Shown in pieces: positions 25,407 to 34,504 of a stretch of 64,000 nucleotides of DNA (its first letter is position 1; each line of letters begins with the position of its first letter). This DNA is from Solibacillus sp. FSL R5-0449 (GTDB lineage Bacteria; Bacillota; Bacilli; Bacillales_A; Planococcaceae). The notes beneath the pieces are model-generated. The model saw only the letters and a list, made by a program, of their open reading frames with translations, was not told the DNA's origin and searched no databases. Location of the stretch: positions 3,324,001 to 3,388,000 of the forward strand of contig NZ_CP150239.1 in assembly GCF_037975215.1 (NCBI RefSeq). Direction: 5' to 3'. Position numbers and translations under genes: made by a program.

Positions 25407-27110
25407 TTATACAAGTATCCCCTTTTCACTTAAACGTTGCGAAAAGTCATCGATCGTCAATGGGCGGCTATAATAGTAACCCTGTACAAATTCACAGTCA
25501 AACTCCCGTAAAAGGTGTAAGTCTTCATGTTCTTCGACACCTTCTGCCACTACTTTTAAATTAAGTGCGCGGGCCAAAGAAATCATCGCAGAAACCATCG
25601 CAATGTCTGCATTGTTTTTATACATTTCATGAATAAATGTACGATCGATTTTTAATAAGTCTACCGGGAACTTTTTTAAATAGCTCAATGAAGAGTAGCC
25701 AGTCCCAAAATCATCAATAGCTAACGTAATATCCATTTCATTCAATTGCTTAATTGTATGGAGCAAATCTGAATTTTGATCTAAAAAACTCATTTCTGTT
25801 ATCTCGATTTCCAGCGCGCTTGGTGAAATTTCATGCTGCAATAAAATATGATTTAAGCGCTCGATAAAGTTATCTGCTTTCAAATGACTAGGCGAAATAT
25901 TTACTGCTACGCGAAGATTTAAATTATACTGTTCATTCCATTCTGTTACTTGACGACCGGCTTTAGCAATAACCCACTCACTAATATCACTGATCAGCCC
26001 GAAATCCTCTGCAAATGGGATGAACTGATCCGGAGGTACAAAACCAAGCTCATCATCAAACCAGCGAATCAGTGCCTCCATACCTTCAATTTTGTTCGTT
26101 TGGAGATTCACTTTCGGCTGGTAATACAGTTCAAATGCCTCATTTTTAATGGCATCATGTAACTTTGTTTCCAATGTCAGTAGCTGGTTATGTGAAAAGC
26201 GCTGTTGTTTTTTATAGACGACAAAACCTTTATTGTTGCTTTTTTTCGCTTCATACATCGCAATATCTGCATATTTTAAAATATCTTGCGCCGAGTGCCC
26301 ATGTTCCGGGTAATTTACCGCCCCGATGCTGATCGATGCATAAAACGCATGGTTATTTAAATTGAATTGGTGTTTAAATAACGCCTGTATATTTTCTGCA
26401 GTACTTTCTAACAGGTCTGAATCTCTTAATATACAGATAAATTCATCCCCACTTAAACGGTAAAAAGTCTGAAGCGGACTATTCAACGTTTTTGTTCGCT
26501 CTGCAATTTCTACTAAAAACATATCTCCAACACGATGACCTAAGCCATCATTAATATTTTTGAAACGGTTCACATCAAATAACATAAGTGAAAACGGTTG
26601 TTGCTCAACTTCGATCAGTGTTTTTAAATCATTAAGTAACATCCGGCGATTTGGCAAACCGGTCAAATCATCATGGTGTGCAATATGTATCATTTCCCCA
26701 ATTTTCTTTTGGGCCGTAATATCATTACGAATCGAAATATACTGATACGGTTTTCCTTTCTCATTCAAAAAAGGCACAATCGTCGTCTGTACCCAATATG
26801 TTGAACCATCCTTTGCGCGATTGCATACTTCCCCATGCCATGTCTTACCAGAACCGATCGTACGCCACATTTCCTTAAAAAATTTCTTAGGATGATAGCC
26901 AGAATTTAAAAGTCGGTGGTCTTTGCCAATGAGTTCACAACGTTCATATTTGGAAATTTTACAAAATCGGTCATTTACCATTGTAATAATGCCTCGTTGA
27001 TCTGTAACAGCCAAAATGGACGACTCGTCTAATGCAACTTTAATATTTTGTAATTCCTCTACTGTTAGCTGCATTGAACTTAGCACATTTGTATCTTCTG
27101 TTTTCACCAT
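25407..27110 (-). CDS. PAS-GGDEF-EAL cyclic-di-GMP signalling protein
   Basis: A 567-residue soluble protein. A PAS sensor with PAC segment spans about 20-135, a GGDEF domain about 145-300 and an EAL domain about 312-560. The GGDEF signature reads SGDEF (220-224), a variant that may or may not retain diguanylate cyclase activity. The EAL signature is intact (EAL at 345-347), with [10 protein letters not shown] and the metal Asp-Asp region present, so phosphodiesterase activity toward c-di-GMP is likely. It should link a cytoplasmic signal to motility or biofilm decisions. Transcribed alone. Confidence 0.92.
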   Translation of the reverse strand: MVKTEDTNVLSSMQLTVEELQNIKVALDESSILAVTDQRGIITMVNDRFCKISKYERCELIGKDHRLLNSGYHPKKFFKEMWRTIGSGKTWHGEVCNRAKDGSTYWVQTTIVPFLNEKGKPYQYISIRNDITAQKKIGEMIHIAHHDDLTGLPNRRMLLNDLKTLIEVEQQPFSLMLFDVNRFKNINDGLGHRVGDMFLVEIAERTKTLNSPLQTFYRLSGDEFICILRDSDLLESTAENIQALFKHQFNLNNHAFYASISIGAVNYPEHGHSAQDILKYADIAMYEAKKSNNKGFVVYKKQQRFSHNQLLTLETKLHDAIKNEAFELYYQPKVNLQTNKIEGMEALIRWFDDELGFVPPDQFIPFAEDFGLISDISEWVIAKAGRQVTEWNEQYNLNLRVAVNISPSHLKADNFIERLNHILLQHEISPSALEIEITEMSFLDQNSDLLHTIKQLNEMDITLAIDDFGTGYSSLSYLKKFPVDLLKIDRTFIHEMYKNNADIAMVSAMISLARALNLKVVAEGVEEHEDLHLLREFDCEFVQGYYYSRPLTIDDFSQRLSEKGILV

Positions 27111-27406
27111 CTATTCACCAACTTCTATTTAGTGATTCTTTTCTAATATATTTTCTAAAATTTTGCATTCTTCAAACCATAATTATAGTTCTTAGTTATT
27201 GATTTTGGTAGTTCTTTTAGATAATTTCGACTATTTTTTATAATTTTTTACTTTTTCTTTATATTTTTTACTTTCAGTTGGTCTCAGTTTCATTTGAAAT
27301 CTATCCAATTTTTTACTTAAATATTCTATTAAAGTTCAACAATTTCTACTTTTACTGGAATATTCTGATAAAATAATAGTAATTTCCATTGAAAGGATTG
27401 ATAAAA
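27111..27406. other. A+T-rich intergenic stretch
   Basis: Divergent upstream DNA of the GGDEF-EAL gene and of the acetyltransferase leader. It has long T-rich tracts; no gene or stable hairpin was seen. Confidence 0.45.
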
Positions 27407-27459
27407 ATGAGAACATTTACGAACGTGATTGAAAAGTAATCTTTCCACTCTTTTCAATC
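27407..27459 (+). promoter_or_regulatory. 10-codon leader ORF with overlapping hairpin before the acetyltransferase
   Basis: An ORF ATG-TAA (27407-27439; MRTFTNVIEK) is preceded by GAAAGG at a suitable distance. A perfect 10-bp inverted repeat GATTGAAAAG (27427-27436) / CTTTTCAATC (27450-27459) begins inside the last codons. This is the arrangement of a translational or attenuation leader, as seen before some resistance genes. There is no clear U tail, so translational control is more likely than termination. Confidence 0.4.
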
Positions 27460-27496
27460 CATTATAAACAGAAAATTATTTGAAAAGAGGAAAACA

Positions 27497-28039
27497 ATGT
27501 ATACAGACCAGGAACTAATCATACGACCAATTTTAGAACAAGATATGGACCGTTTATGGGAACTCATTTATAAAGATGAGCAGCCAGAATGAAAAAAATG
27601 GGATGCACCGTATTATCCGCATAGAGCGATTCCATATGAACAATTTATCGAAACAATGCATGATTGGATCGGAAATACTAGCATGTGGGTTATTGAAGTA
27701 TCGGGGGTTGTCCGTGGGATTATCTCCTACTACTGGGAACACGAACCGTCAAAGTGGCTTGAAATGGGCATCGTCCTGCATGAGGGACAATCATGGGGAA
27801 AAGGTATTGGAACACGGGCACTAAAATTATGGATTGCACATTTATTTCATACAATGCCATTAGTGCGTGTTGGCTTCACGACATGGTCAGGCAATGAACG
27901 CATGATTCGTGTTGGTGAAAAACTGGGGATGCAGCTTGAAGCCAAAATCCGTAAAGTTCGCTATTACGAAGGGCATTATTATGACTCGATTCGCATGGGG
28001 TTACTTAGAGAAGAATGGGAAGCATTGAATAACGAATAA
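27497..28039 (+). pseudogene. GNAT acetyltransferase interrupted by an in-frame TGA
   Basis: The frame from ATG 27497 (site GAAAAGAGG upstream) to the stop at 28039 encodes a 180-residue GNAT protein. It carries a TGA at 27590-27592, codon 32. The context is QPE-stop-KKWDAPYY. Proteins of this family commonly read EWKKWDAPY there, so a TGG Trp codon has become TGA by a single change. The rest is intact: acetyl-CoA loop EGQSWGKGIGTRAL and C-terminal IRVGEKLGMQLEAK. An ATG at 27656 could allow a truncated product lacking the first strand. Either a recent pseudogene, low-level readthrough, or a sequencing error. Confidence 0.75.
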
Positions 28040-28058
28040 TTTTTCAGGGGTGGAGAAA

Positions 28059-29231
28059 ATGAGCGTAAAAGAGAAACTGCAAGCAAACTATGAGGATATG
28101 ATTGAAATCCGAAGACATCTGCATATGTATCCGGAGCTGTCATTTAAAGAAGTGAATACACCAAAACTCGTTGCCGAAAAGCTTCGTTCTTATGGGATTG
28201 ATGTGAAAGAGAATGTTGGTGGTAATGGCGTTGTAGGCTATTTAAAAGGTGCCTTTGAGGGACCGACAATTGCGTTCCGCGCAGATTTTGACGCACTACC
28301 GATTCAAGATGAAAAAGATGTACCTTATAAATCGCAAGTCGATGGAGTAAGCCATGCTTGTGGTCATGATATCCATACAGCTGCACTACTCGGGTTGGCA
28401 AAATCACTTGCTGATAACCGTGACGCACTTCATGGCAATATCGTATTCATCCATCAATTTGCGGAAGAAGTCGTACCAGGTGGTGCAAAGGCAATGGTAG
28501 AAGCAGGATGTCTTGACGGTGTCGACTATGTGTACGGCTCTCATATTTCATCGTGGAGCGAATTAGGTACTGTGCTGTTTTGTGAAGGCTACGCAATGGC
28601 AGCAGCCGACTTTTTTGAACTTACGATTCAAGGTAAAGGCGGACATGGGGCATCTCCTCACGAAACAGTAGACCCGATTGTTGCCGCGGCACAGTTTGTA
28701 TTTGGTGTGCAGCCAATCGTCAGCAGAAATACTGATCCGATTGAATCTGCTGTTATTACAATTGGAAAAATTGAAAGTGGCACAGTCGGCAATGTCATCC
28801 CAGACAAAGCACATTTAACAGGAACAGTGCGTACATTCAATCCGGCAATTCGCGATATGGTAGAGCAAAAGTTGAACAATTTATGCAAAGCGATTGAAAT
28901 TCAGTACGGTGCTACACTTGAATTTAAATATACTCGCGGCTATGACGCTGTATATAATCACCCGAACGAAACAGCCATGCTTCGCGAAGCTGTCTCAATA
29001 AACTTGCCGGACTTGCAAGTATTGAATGCTCCACCTCGTATGGGCGCAGAAGATTTCACTTATTATTTACAGGAAAAGCCCGGCACGTTTTTCTTCACAG
29101 GCGGCGGCAATCCGGAGATCGATGCCATCTACCCGCATCATCATCCAAGATTTGATGTTGATGAACAGTCTATGTTGAACATTGCGGATGTGTTTGTGGA
29201 AGCATTGAAGCTTCATGGGGTTGTAAAATAA
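28059..29231 (+). CDS. M20 family metal-dependent amidohydrolase/aminoacylase
   Basis: About 390 residues of the M20D family (hippurate hydrolase, N-acyl-amino-acid or N-acetyl-diaminopimelate deacylases). The metal-binding blocks are seen: RADFDALP, HACGHDIHTAALLG, the catalytic Glu pair in HQFAEEVVPGG, and MGAEDFTYY near the end. The dimerisation insert starts near IQGKGGHGASPHETVDP. It probably removes acyl groups from amino acids or peptides in the cytosol. The ATG at 28059 follows AGGGGTGGAG; an in-frame GTG three codons earlier lies inside that site. It follows the broken acetyltransferase by 19 bases and may share its transcript. Confidence 0.9.
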   Translation: MSVKEKLQANYEDMIEIRRHLHMYPELSFKEVNTPKLVAEKLRSYGIDVKENVGGNGVVGYLKGAFEGPTIAFRADFDALPIQDEKDVPYKSQVDGVSHACGHDIHTAALLGLAKSLADNRDALHGNIVFIHQFAEEVVPGGAKAMVEAGCLDGVDYVYGSHISSWSELGTVLFCEGYAMAAADFFELTIQGKGGHGASPHETVDPIVAAAQFVFGVQPIVSRNTDPIESAVITIGKIESGTVGNVIPDKAHLTGTVRTFNPAIRDMVEQKLNNLCKAIEIQYGATLEFKYTRGYDAVYNHPNETAMLREAVSINLPDLQVLNAPPRMGAEDFTYYLQEKPGTFFFTGGGNPEIDAIYPHHHPRFDVDEQSMLNIADVFVEALKLHGVVK

Positions 29232-29273
29232 TTTTAACCCAAGCTGCTAGGTTCTTTAAGGAGGTTATAGAAA

Positions 29274-29834
29274 ATGAAAAAAGAAAAAAATGAGCTTTTT
29301 GAATGGATTAAAGTTATCGCCATAACCGCCTTGTTTGTTGTAGCTATTCGCACATTTATTTTCACTCCGATTGATGTGAAAGGTGCTTCCATGATGCCGA
29401 CATATGAAGACGGAGACCGGATTATCGTCAATAAAATCGGAAAATCGCTTCATGATTTTGATCGATTCGATGTCATTGTGTTTGATGGTCTGGAAAGCGA
29501 ATATTTTATTAAACGGATTATCGGAGTTCCAGGTGACCATATCGAATATAAAGATGATGTACTTTATATAAATGGTCAGGAAATCGACGAACCTTATTTG
29601 GATGAATATAAGTCTGCTCTTAACGACCCTGGTGATTTGACTCTCGATTTCACACTGGAAGATATAGCTGGTGTATCAGAAATTCCGAATGACTATTATT
29701 TTGTTATGGGTGATAACCGCCGTAAAAGTAGTGACAGCCGAGATCCACGCATCGGGTTAGTCTCAAAAGATCAAATTCTCGGCTCTACATCGATCCGTTT
29801 TTACCCGCTCGATTCCTTAGGTATAGTTAAATGA
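29274..29834 (+). CDS. lepB: Type I signal peptidase
   Basis: A 186-residue membrane-anchored serine peptidase that removes signal peptides from exported proteins. There is one N-terminal membrane helix (about 12-30). The nucleophile Ser39 is in GASMMPTY, and the general-base Lys80 in EYFIKRIIGVPGD. The conserved box E motif VMGDNRRKSSDSRDPRIG is intact. Length is normal for Gram-positive SipS/SipT types. AAGGAGG lies upstream, and a strong terminator follows. Confidence 0.95.
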   Translation: MKKEKNELFEWIKVIAITALFVVAIRTFIFTPIDVKGASMMPTYEDGDRIIVNKIGKSLHDFDRFDVIVFDGLESEYFIKRIIGVPGDHIEYKDDVLYINGQEIDEPYLDEYKSALNDPGDLTLDFTLEDIAGVSEIPNDYYFVMGDNRRKSSDSRDPRIGLVSKDQILGSTSIRFYPLDSLGIVK

Positions 29835-29848
29835 TCAAAGAACATATG

Positions 29849-29882
29849 CCGTGACTGCTAATGAAAGCAGTCACGGTTTTTT
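29849..29882 (+). terminator. Intrinsic terminator after the signal peptidase gene
   Basis: CCGTGACTGCT (29849-29859) pairs perfectly with AGCAGTCACGG (29866-29876), followed by six T residues. Confidence 0.9.
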
Positions 29883-29924
29883 ATTGTAATTGAATAAAAT
29901 AAATTACAAAATGACATATATAAA

Positions 29925-29952
29925 TTGCATTATGAATTATATAATGTATAAT
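29925..29952 (+). promoter_or_regulatory. Promoter and operator of the DUF6773-XRE operon
   Basis: TTGCAT (29925-29930), a 16-base spacer and TATAAT (29947-29952). The inverted repeat CATTAT (29928-29933) / ATAATG (29941-29946) with a 7-base gap lies across the spacer and is a good candidate operator for the XRE regulator encoded at the operon end. Confidence 0.6.
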
Positions 29953-29985
29953 GAGGTTAACAACAACAAATATGGAGGGGATAAA

Positions 29986-30513
29986 ATGGGGTTTTGGAAC
30001 AAAAAGATAGTGGATGAGCGTGTGTACAACACGCAAAATAAAATTTACCGGGAAATCTATATACTTACGATGATCATTGTTATCGCTTCAATTGCGGTTA
30101 AATTTTACCTTTCCGGAGTAAGTATGGAGTCTGTTGCAACAGAGATGGTCATTTTAATATGTGGGAGTTTATATTACGGCTTCCGTTCGGCGCAACTCGG
30201 GGTATTTTCGGATGAAGTTGAACTTCATGATGCCAACAGCAAGTTTTCATACAGTACAAAACAGCTGATTGTCGGTAGTGGATTAGGTCTGGTCATCGCA
30301 CTTTTCATGGGAATTAATAGCGCATACCAATATGCGGACAGCTCTTCTCAAGCAATTGAATATTTCTTTTTAGTGTTTATCGTTTCACTTATGATTTACG
30401 TTCCATTCTATTTACTGCTTTTATTTGGTGCCTATAAAAGCGCATTGAATAAAAGTCAAAAAGTGAACAGTAAAATGCTTGAAGAAGATGATGATGCGGG
30501 GCGAAACCGATGA
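29986..30513 (+). CDS. DUF6773-like membrane protein
   Basis: A protein of 175 residues with four probable membrane helices in two hairpins (about 25-45, 50-65, 95-115, 125-150). Cytoplasmic ends are charged. The start MGFWNKKIVDERVYNTQNKI and the SAQLGVFSDEVE loop resemble DUF6773 proteins that are usually encoded with a small XRE regulator, as here. The ATG at 29986 follows GGAGGGG. Its stop overlaps the regulator's ATG by four bases (ATGA). Function unknown. Confidence 0.7.
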   Translation: MGFWNKKIVDERVYNTQNKIYREIYILTMIIVIASIAVKFYLSGVSMESVATEMVILICGSLYYGFRSAQLGVFSDEVELHDANSKFSYSTKQLIVGSGLGLVIALFMGINSAYQYADSSSQAIEYFFLVFIVSLMIYVPFYLLLLFGAYKSALNKSQKVNSKMLEEDDDAGRNR

Positions 30514-30713
30514 AAAATATTCGCTTGAAAATGGCTCGAATTGAACATGATCTATCACAGGATGAACTCGCAAAAAAGGTTGGGGTTACACGCCAAACAA
30601 TTGGTCTCATCGAGCTTGGCAAGTATAATCCGACATTAAGTGTCTGTATCGCCATATGCAGAACATTAAACAAGACTTTGGATGAACTGTTTTGGGATGA
30701 ACAGTCAGAATAA
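30510..30713 (+). CDS. Small XRE-family regulator (YozG/YgzD-like)
   Basis: A 67-residue protein that is essentially one helix-turn-helix domain: DLSQDELAKKVGVTRQTIGL, then LGKYNPTLSVCIAICRTLNK. It is typical of the compact Cro-like regulators paired with small membrane proteins in Firmicutes. Translationally coupled to the DUF6773-like gene. Probably autorepresses through the palindrome over the operon promoter. Confidence 0.88.
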   Translation: MKNIRLKMARIEHDLSQDELAKKVGVTRQTIGLIELGKYNPTLSVCIAICRTLNKTLDELFWDEQSE

Positions 30714-30723
30714 CAGCAACGAC

Positions 30724-30766
30724 AAAAAGAGGAGTGCAAAAGTTATTTCACTTTTACACTCCTTTT
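30724..30766. terminator. Terminator between convergent genes
   Basis: AAAAAGAGGAGTG and AAAAGT (30724-30743) pair with ACTTTT and CACTCCTTTT (30750-30766) with one mismatch. It serves both strands. Confidence 0.75.
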
Positions 30767-30767
30767 G

Positions 30768-31829
30768 CTATAGCTCAAGCTTGTACAGCTGATCATCTTT
30801 TTCTCCTGGTGTACCGCGCCCGTCTGTATTATTCGTAATCCAATACAATGTATGATCTTCAATCCAGACATCGCGGATTCTTCCCATATTATTGACGATT
30901 TCTTTTACCTCTTTTGTCTGCAAATCAAATTCAAGGACTGCTGTTCCCCGCAGTGCCGCAACATATAGCTTGTTGTTGAAGAATGCCATACCGGAAGGGG
31001 CCCATGTATGTTCACTACCTGATGTAAATAAAGGAGATATGAATCCTTCCTGCGTTTGTTCTCCTTCTATTGATGGCCAGCCATAATTCTGCCCAGCTTC
31101 AATTTTATTGATTTCATCATTTGCGCTTTGTCCATGCTCACTTGCATACATTGTGCCGTCCGGTGACCACGTAATACCTTGCGGGTTTCGATGTCCGTAA
31201 CTGTATACGTATGAATTCGGAAAAGGATTGTCGTCCGGAATGCTCCCATCTAAGTTCAGGCGCAATATTTTTCCGCCGAGTGTAGACAAGTCCTGTGCTG
31301 TTTGAGGATTCGATGCATCACCTGCTGTCGCATAAAGCTTCTGATCCGGACCAATTTTCACACGTCCTCCGTGATGATACGTACCACTAGGGATTCCATC
31401 GAGAAGTACACTTTTTTCCAGCCATTTATTATTTTCAAGGAAAAGCAATACAATCCGGTTAAATTGGTCACTCCCCTTTTCATACGTATAATACGCATAT
31501 GCCTCATTTGATTGTTCAAAATCCGGTGCTAATACAAAGCCAAGAAGCCCTGCCTCTGAAGCAGTGGAAAGCATTCTTTCAAGCTTCACTTCCTGCCTTG
31601 TCACTTCTCCTTGCTCCACTTTTGCAATATGCCCTGTTCGCTCCGTTATATAAAAAGCGTCCCCAAGTTTATTAATAGCCCATGGTGCCTCTAAATTAGC
31701 AGAGATTGTTTCGTATTGCACCAACGTTTGCGAACTATTCCTTTCACTGGACACAGATCCCTTCTCATTTGTAGAACATCCTGTTAGACATACTAGGGAA
31801 ATACCTAATCCAAAGAATAACTGTTTCAC
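30768..31829 (-). CDS. PQQ-type sugar (glucose/sorbosone) dehydrogenase lipoprotein
   Basis: About 353 residues. The signal peptide ends in the lipobox LVCLTGC, so it is a surface lipoprotein. The body is a six-bladed beta-propeller of the soluble glucose dehydrogenase/YliI-Asd group: AGLLGFVLAPDFEQ, YHHGGRVKIGPDQKLY, TLGGKILRLNLDGS and YGHRNPQGITWSPDG are all hallmark segments, and the His in HHGGR is the likely catalytic base. It would oxidise an aldose using PQQ, if the cell obtains PQQ. The start is GTG 31829, with AGGAGG 7 bases upstream. Confidence 0.85.
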   Translation of the reverse strand: MKQLFFGLGISLVCLTGCSTNEKGSVSSERNSSQTLVQYETISANLEAPWAINKLGDAFYITERTGHIAKVEQGEVTRQEVKLERMLSTASEAGLLGFVLAPDFEQSNEAYAYYTYEKGSDQFNRIVLLFLENNKWLEKSVLLDGIPSGTYHHGGRVKIGPDQKLYATAGDASNPQTAQDLSTLGGKILRLNLDGSIPDDNPFPNSYVYSYGHRNPQGITWSPDGTMYASEHGQSANDEINKIEAGQNYGWPSIEGEQTQEGFISPLFTSGSEHTWAPSGMAFFNNKLYVAALRGTAVLEFDLQTKEVKEIVNNMGRIRDVWIEDHTLYWITNNTDGRGTPGEKDDQLYKLEL

Positions 31830-31874
31830 AGAAAAACCTCCTTCACGGTACAAATCGCCTCAAGGATTCTTCAT

Positions 31875-32312
31875 TTAAAAATCTATGAAAAACGGGTGTT
31901 TCGTTGCATCTAAACAATATTCTATTCTTTGGCGAAAGTTTCCGGCCGTCACCATTTCCAATGCCTTTTCCATGGGGAAATAACCGACTTCCAGACTTTC
32001 CGGTGAAGTTGTCGGTGTCCCCCCGATTGGTTTTGCCAGAAAAAGTGTATTGCAAATACATTTCTCTACATTTTGAAAAATACCGCAGAATTTAAGTATT
32101 TCTACGTCAATTCCCGATTCCTCTTTTGTTTCCCTAATCGCTGCAGCAGTCAAAGATTCGCCTTCTTCTACTTGACCGCCAGGCATTTCCCATCCTCTTT
32201 TAGGTCCTTTTATAAGCAGAATCTCATTTTTACTGTTCAGTACAATTGTTGCGGCAGACACAATATGTTTTGGCGTTGTATTTATTTTCTGCTGAATTTG
32301 TTCCAATTTCAT
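31875..32312 (-). CDS. Nudix hydrolase
   Basis: About 145 residues with a full Nudix box (GGQVEEGESLTAAAIRETKEESGI shown in part: GGQVEEGE...RETKEESGI) matching GX5EX7REUXEEXGU. The fold hydrolyses nucleoside-diphosphate-linked substrates with a divalent metal. The substrate is not evident; housecleaning of damaged nucleotides is possible. The ATG at 32312 has AAAGGA upstream and is preferred to an in-frame start seven codons earlier. Confidence 0.88.
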   Translation of the reverse strand: MKLEQIQQKINTTPKHIVSAATIVLNSKNEILLIKGPKRGWEMPGGQVEEGESLTAAAIRETKEESGIDVEILKFCGIFQNVEKCICNTLFLAKPIGGTPTTSPESLEVGYFPMEKALEMVTAGNFRQRIEYCLDATKHPFFIDF

Positions 32313-32412
32313 CAGTCCTTTTAAAAGTATCATTATCGCTTATTTTAAAAGGTTCTAGATAGAAAATTTAAAACCCTGCCATTAATAGAATGTTTCTTTA
32401 AGCCTGCATACT

Positions 32413-32949
32413 CTAATTAAAATATTCTTCAGCTAAAATAGCTAAGTAATCCATATCTTCATATATATCGTCCTTTAAAAACTCCTGTCTGTGGCGTCCT
32501 TCCCACACCATGCCGGACTTCTCCATTACTTTTCTTGATGCGACATTTCTAACCATGCAACGGCTGTAAATTCGATTTAACTGATGTTCCTGAAATCCGT
32601 AATCTATTATTTTTTTACACGCTTCTGTTGCATAGCCGTTACCCCACTCTGCGACATCGATAAAATAACCTACCTCTGCATTACGGTGGTTTTTTGAAAC
32701 TGTTACGAGTCCGCAATTCCCGATATAGCGGCCGTTCTCTTTTAAAAACACAGCAAACTCATAGGCTGTCCCTTGCTCAAAGCTTTTTTGCAAATAGGAA
32801 ATCCACTGATCAACGACTTCCCGTGGGTACGGATGCGGAATCATGACCATCGTATCCGCGATTTCCCTATGCTTTACCACTTCATAAATAGCATCCGCAA
32901 ATTCAATTTCATATGGCTTTAATATGAGTCTTTCCGTTTCTAAAATCAT
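32413..32949 (-). CDS. GNAT acetyltransferase, RimJ/RimL-like
   Basis: About 178 residues. It starts MILETERLILKPYEIEFADA, the classic RimJ/RimL-type N-terminus, and has the acetyl-CoA loop segment EWGNGYATEACKKIIDYGF and the late MEKSGMVWEGRHRQEF motif. It probably acetylates an N-terminal amine or small amine. GAGGAA precedes the ATG at 32949. It begins 16 bases after the stop of the other GNAT gene, so the two form an operon. Confidence 0.88.
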   Translation of the reverse strand: MILETERLILKPYEIEFADAIYEVVKHREIADTMVMIPHPYPREVVDQWISYLQKSFEQGTAYEFAVFLKENGRYIGNCGLVTVSKNHRNAEVGYFIDVAEWGNGYATEACKKIIDYGFQEHQLNRIYSRCMVRNVASRKVMEKSGMVWEGRHRQEFLKDDIYEDMDYLAILAEEYFN

Positions 32950-32965
32950 TTCCTCATCCCCTAAA

Positions 32966-33415
32966 CTATTTAATGAAATATTCCATATAAATATCATTTT
33001 CCTTAAAACCGATTTTTTTGTATAACGGTTTTCCCATCGGTGAGGAAATCAAAAATATGTGGTGCACATTTCTTTCTTGTGCTTCTGCCAGCAACCGCTC
33101 CACCAACTGTTTGGCAAGCCCTCTACCCCTGCTTTCCGGGACTGTATACATATTTAAAATATAGCCGCGAATTCCTGTAGGATTGGAATAACTAGGGGGA
33201 AAAGAAATAAACTGAATGCCCCCTGTAGCGATCGCACGTTTCTCTTCCTCGATAATCCATTGAACAAATTGATTAGAGTTTAATTGCTTATCAAAGAAGC
33301 TTCTTAATTGTTCATCGATATTGGAAGATACTGTTTGCCCTTCCTCCACTAATAATCGTTTGCGTAAATCTATTAATATTTCCATATCTTCTGTAGTAGC
33401 CAATCGAAACTCCAT
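32966..33415 (-). CDS. GNAT acetyltransferase
   Basis: A 149-residue acetyltransferase. The N-terminal helix region EDMEILIDLRKRLL is followed by the pyrophosphate loop VPESRGRGLAKQLVERLL and the C-terminal strand LYKKIGFKENDIYMEY. Target unknown. First gene of a two-gene unit with the RimJ-like gene. Confidence 0.88.
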   Translation of the reverse strand: MEFRLATTEDMEILIDLRKRLLVEEGQTVSSNIDEQLRSFFDKQLNSNQFVQWIIEEEKRAIATGGIQFISFPPSYSNPTGIRGYILNMYTVPESRGRGLAKQLVERLLAEAQERNVHHIFLISSPMGKPLYKKIGFKENDIYMEYFIK

Positions 33416-33448
33416 TTATATCCACCTTTCTGATTTTATGAATCTCTT

Positions 33449-33868
33449 CTATTCCCTATCTATCATGACGATCTTTTTCGTTTTGAACTTTTCTGAAACA
33501 GCATAAATTAGTGTGATTACAAGTGCTGTAATACATGGATAACCTATCATCACAACAATGTTTGTATGTTCGACTAAACTGAATTCCCCCCACTCAAGCC
33601 ATAGACGCCAGCCCATTCCAAGAGCACTGAATAACAACGAAATTAAGAAAACCAATTCTATTTTGTGAACAAAAATCCCTACAAAAACATTTGCAACAAC
33701 AATATAGATTAGAAACACTATCAATGTAGAGCCTAAATCAAATCCCTTTAAACTTGGAATAACAAAAGTAAAAGATATTCCCGTAAAAAATAGAATCGTA
33801 ATGAGATTAAAAATCAAGAAATGTTTTCTATTCTTTTCTAATTTTTTATACGCATCTGTATCAAACAT
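33449..33868 (-). CDS. Hypothetical four-helix membrane protein
   Basis: About 139 residues with four hydrophobic segments (about 20-40, 48-68, 72-90, 105-125) and charged ends (MFDTDAYKKLEKNRK at the start, KFKTKKIVMIDRE at the end). AGAGG lies 8 bases before the ATG at 33868. No family recognised; function unknown. Confidence 0.6.
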   Translation of the reverse strand: MFDTDAYKKLEKNRKHFLIFNLITILFFTGISFTFVIPSLKGFDLGSTLIVFLIYIVVANVFVGIFVHKIELVFLISLLFSALGMGWRLWLEWGEFSLVEHTNIVVMIGYPCITALVITLIYAVSEKFKTKKIVMIDRE

Positions 33869-34001
33869 TCCATTCACCTCTTTTACTTATTGTAACAATT
33901 AATGGAATATAGAGGAGCAGTAAATCGCTTTATGCACTCAGAAACTTTCCGAATTTTCCGACGTCTATAGTATATATTGCGGAAAAAAGAGGAGGATTAA
34001 C

Positions 34002-34460
34002 ATGCGGAAATTAAACTCAATCTTTTTAAAAACTGTTATTATTTCAACGGGTATACTTGTGTTGTTATTATGTGTATTTGTTTTACCGTGGTTAGCTCAG
34101 GAAACTGCGCATTTAAATCCGGAAGTTGCTTACCTTCAATATCCGATTTTGCTTGGTATGTATGCGACCGCTATTCCGTTTTTTTATGCGCTTTATGAAA
34201 CTTTGAAGATGATTACTATTATTGAGCGGGAGTCTGTTTTCTCCAGTCGTCTTGAACAGGGGTTAAACTATATTAAATATTGCGCCTATGCCATTCTTAC
34301 TTTGTACATTTCGGGTTTCTTTCTACTCGATTATACAAATGCACTGCCTCCGTTAGTTGCGGCAATTGGTATTGTGATCATTTTAATTACAATTCTCATT
34401 GCTACAGGTGCGGCATTTTTAAAACATGAACTTATAAAAAGCCGATTGAATATAAATTAA
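34002..34460 (+). CDS. DUF2975 membrane protein
   Basis: A 152-residue protein with four membrane helices. PILLGMYATAIPFFYALYET and the conserved block VFSSRLEQGLNYIKYCAYAI match DUF2975. Members normally sit next to a small XRE regulator; none follows here, as a terminator and a convergent chemoreceptor gene come next. AGGAGG lies before the ATG. Function unknown. Confidence 0.78.
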   Translation: MRKLNSIFLKTVIISTGILVLLLCVFVLPWLAQETAHLNPEVAYLQYPILLGMYATAIPFFYALYETLKMITIIERESVFSSRLEQGLNYIKYCAYAILTLYISGFFLLDYTNALPPLVAAIGIVIILITILIATGAAFLKHELIKSRLNIN

Positions 34461-34461
34461 A

Positions 34462-34496
34462 AACAACCACTCCGATCATCTTTCGGAGTGGTTGTT
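34462..34496. terminator. Terminator between convergent genes
   Basis: AACAACCACTCCGA (34462-34475) pairs perfectly with TCGGAGTGGTTGTT (34483-34496). Confidence 0.85.
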
Positions 34497-34504
34497 CGAT
34501 TCTA

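Noticed and set aside
27590-27592. Selenocysteine readthrough at the TGA in the acetyltransferase
   Set aside because: No SECIS-like stem follows within the expected distance and the family has Trp, not Cys, at this place.
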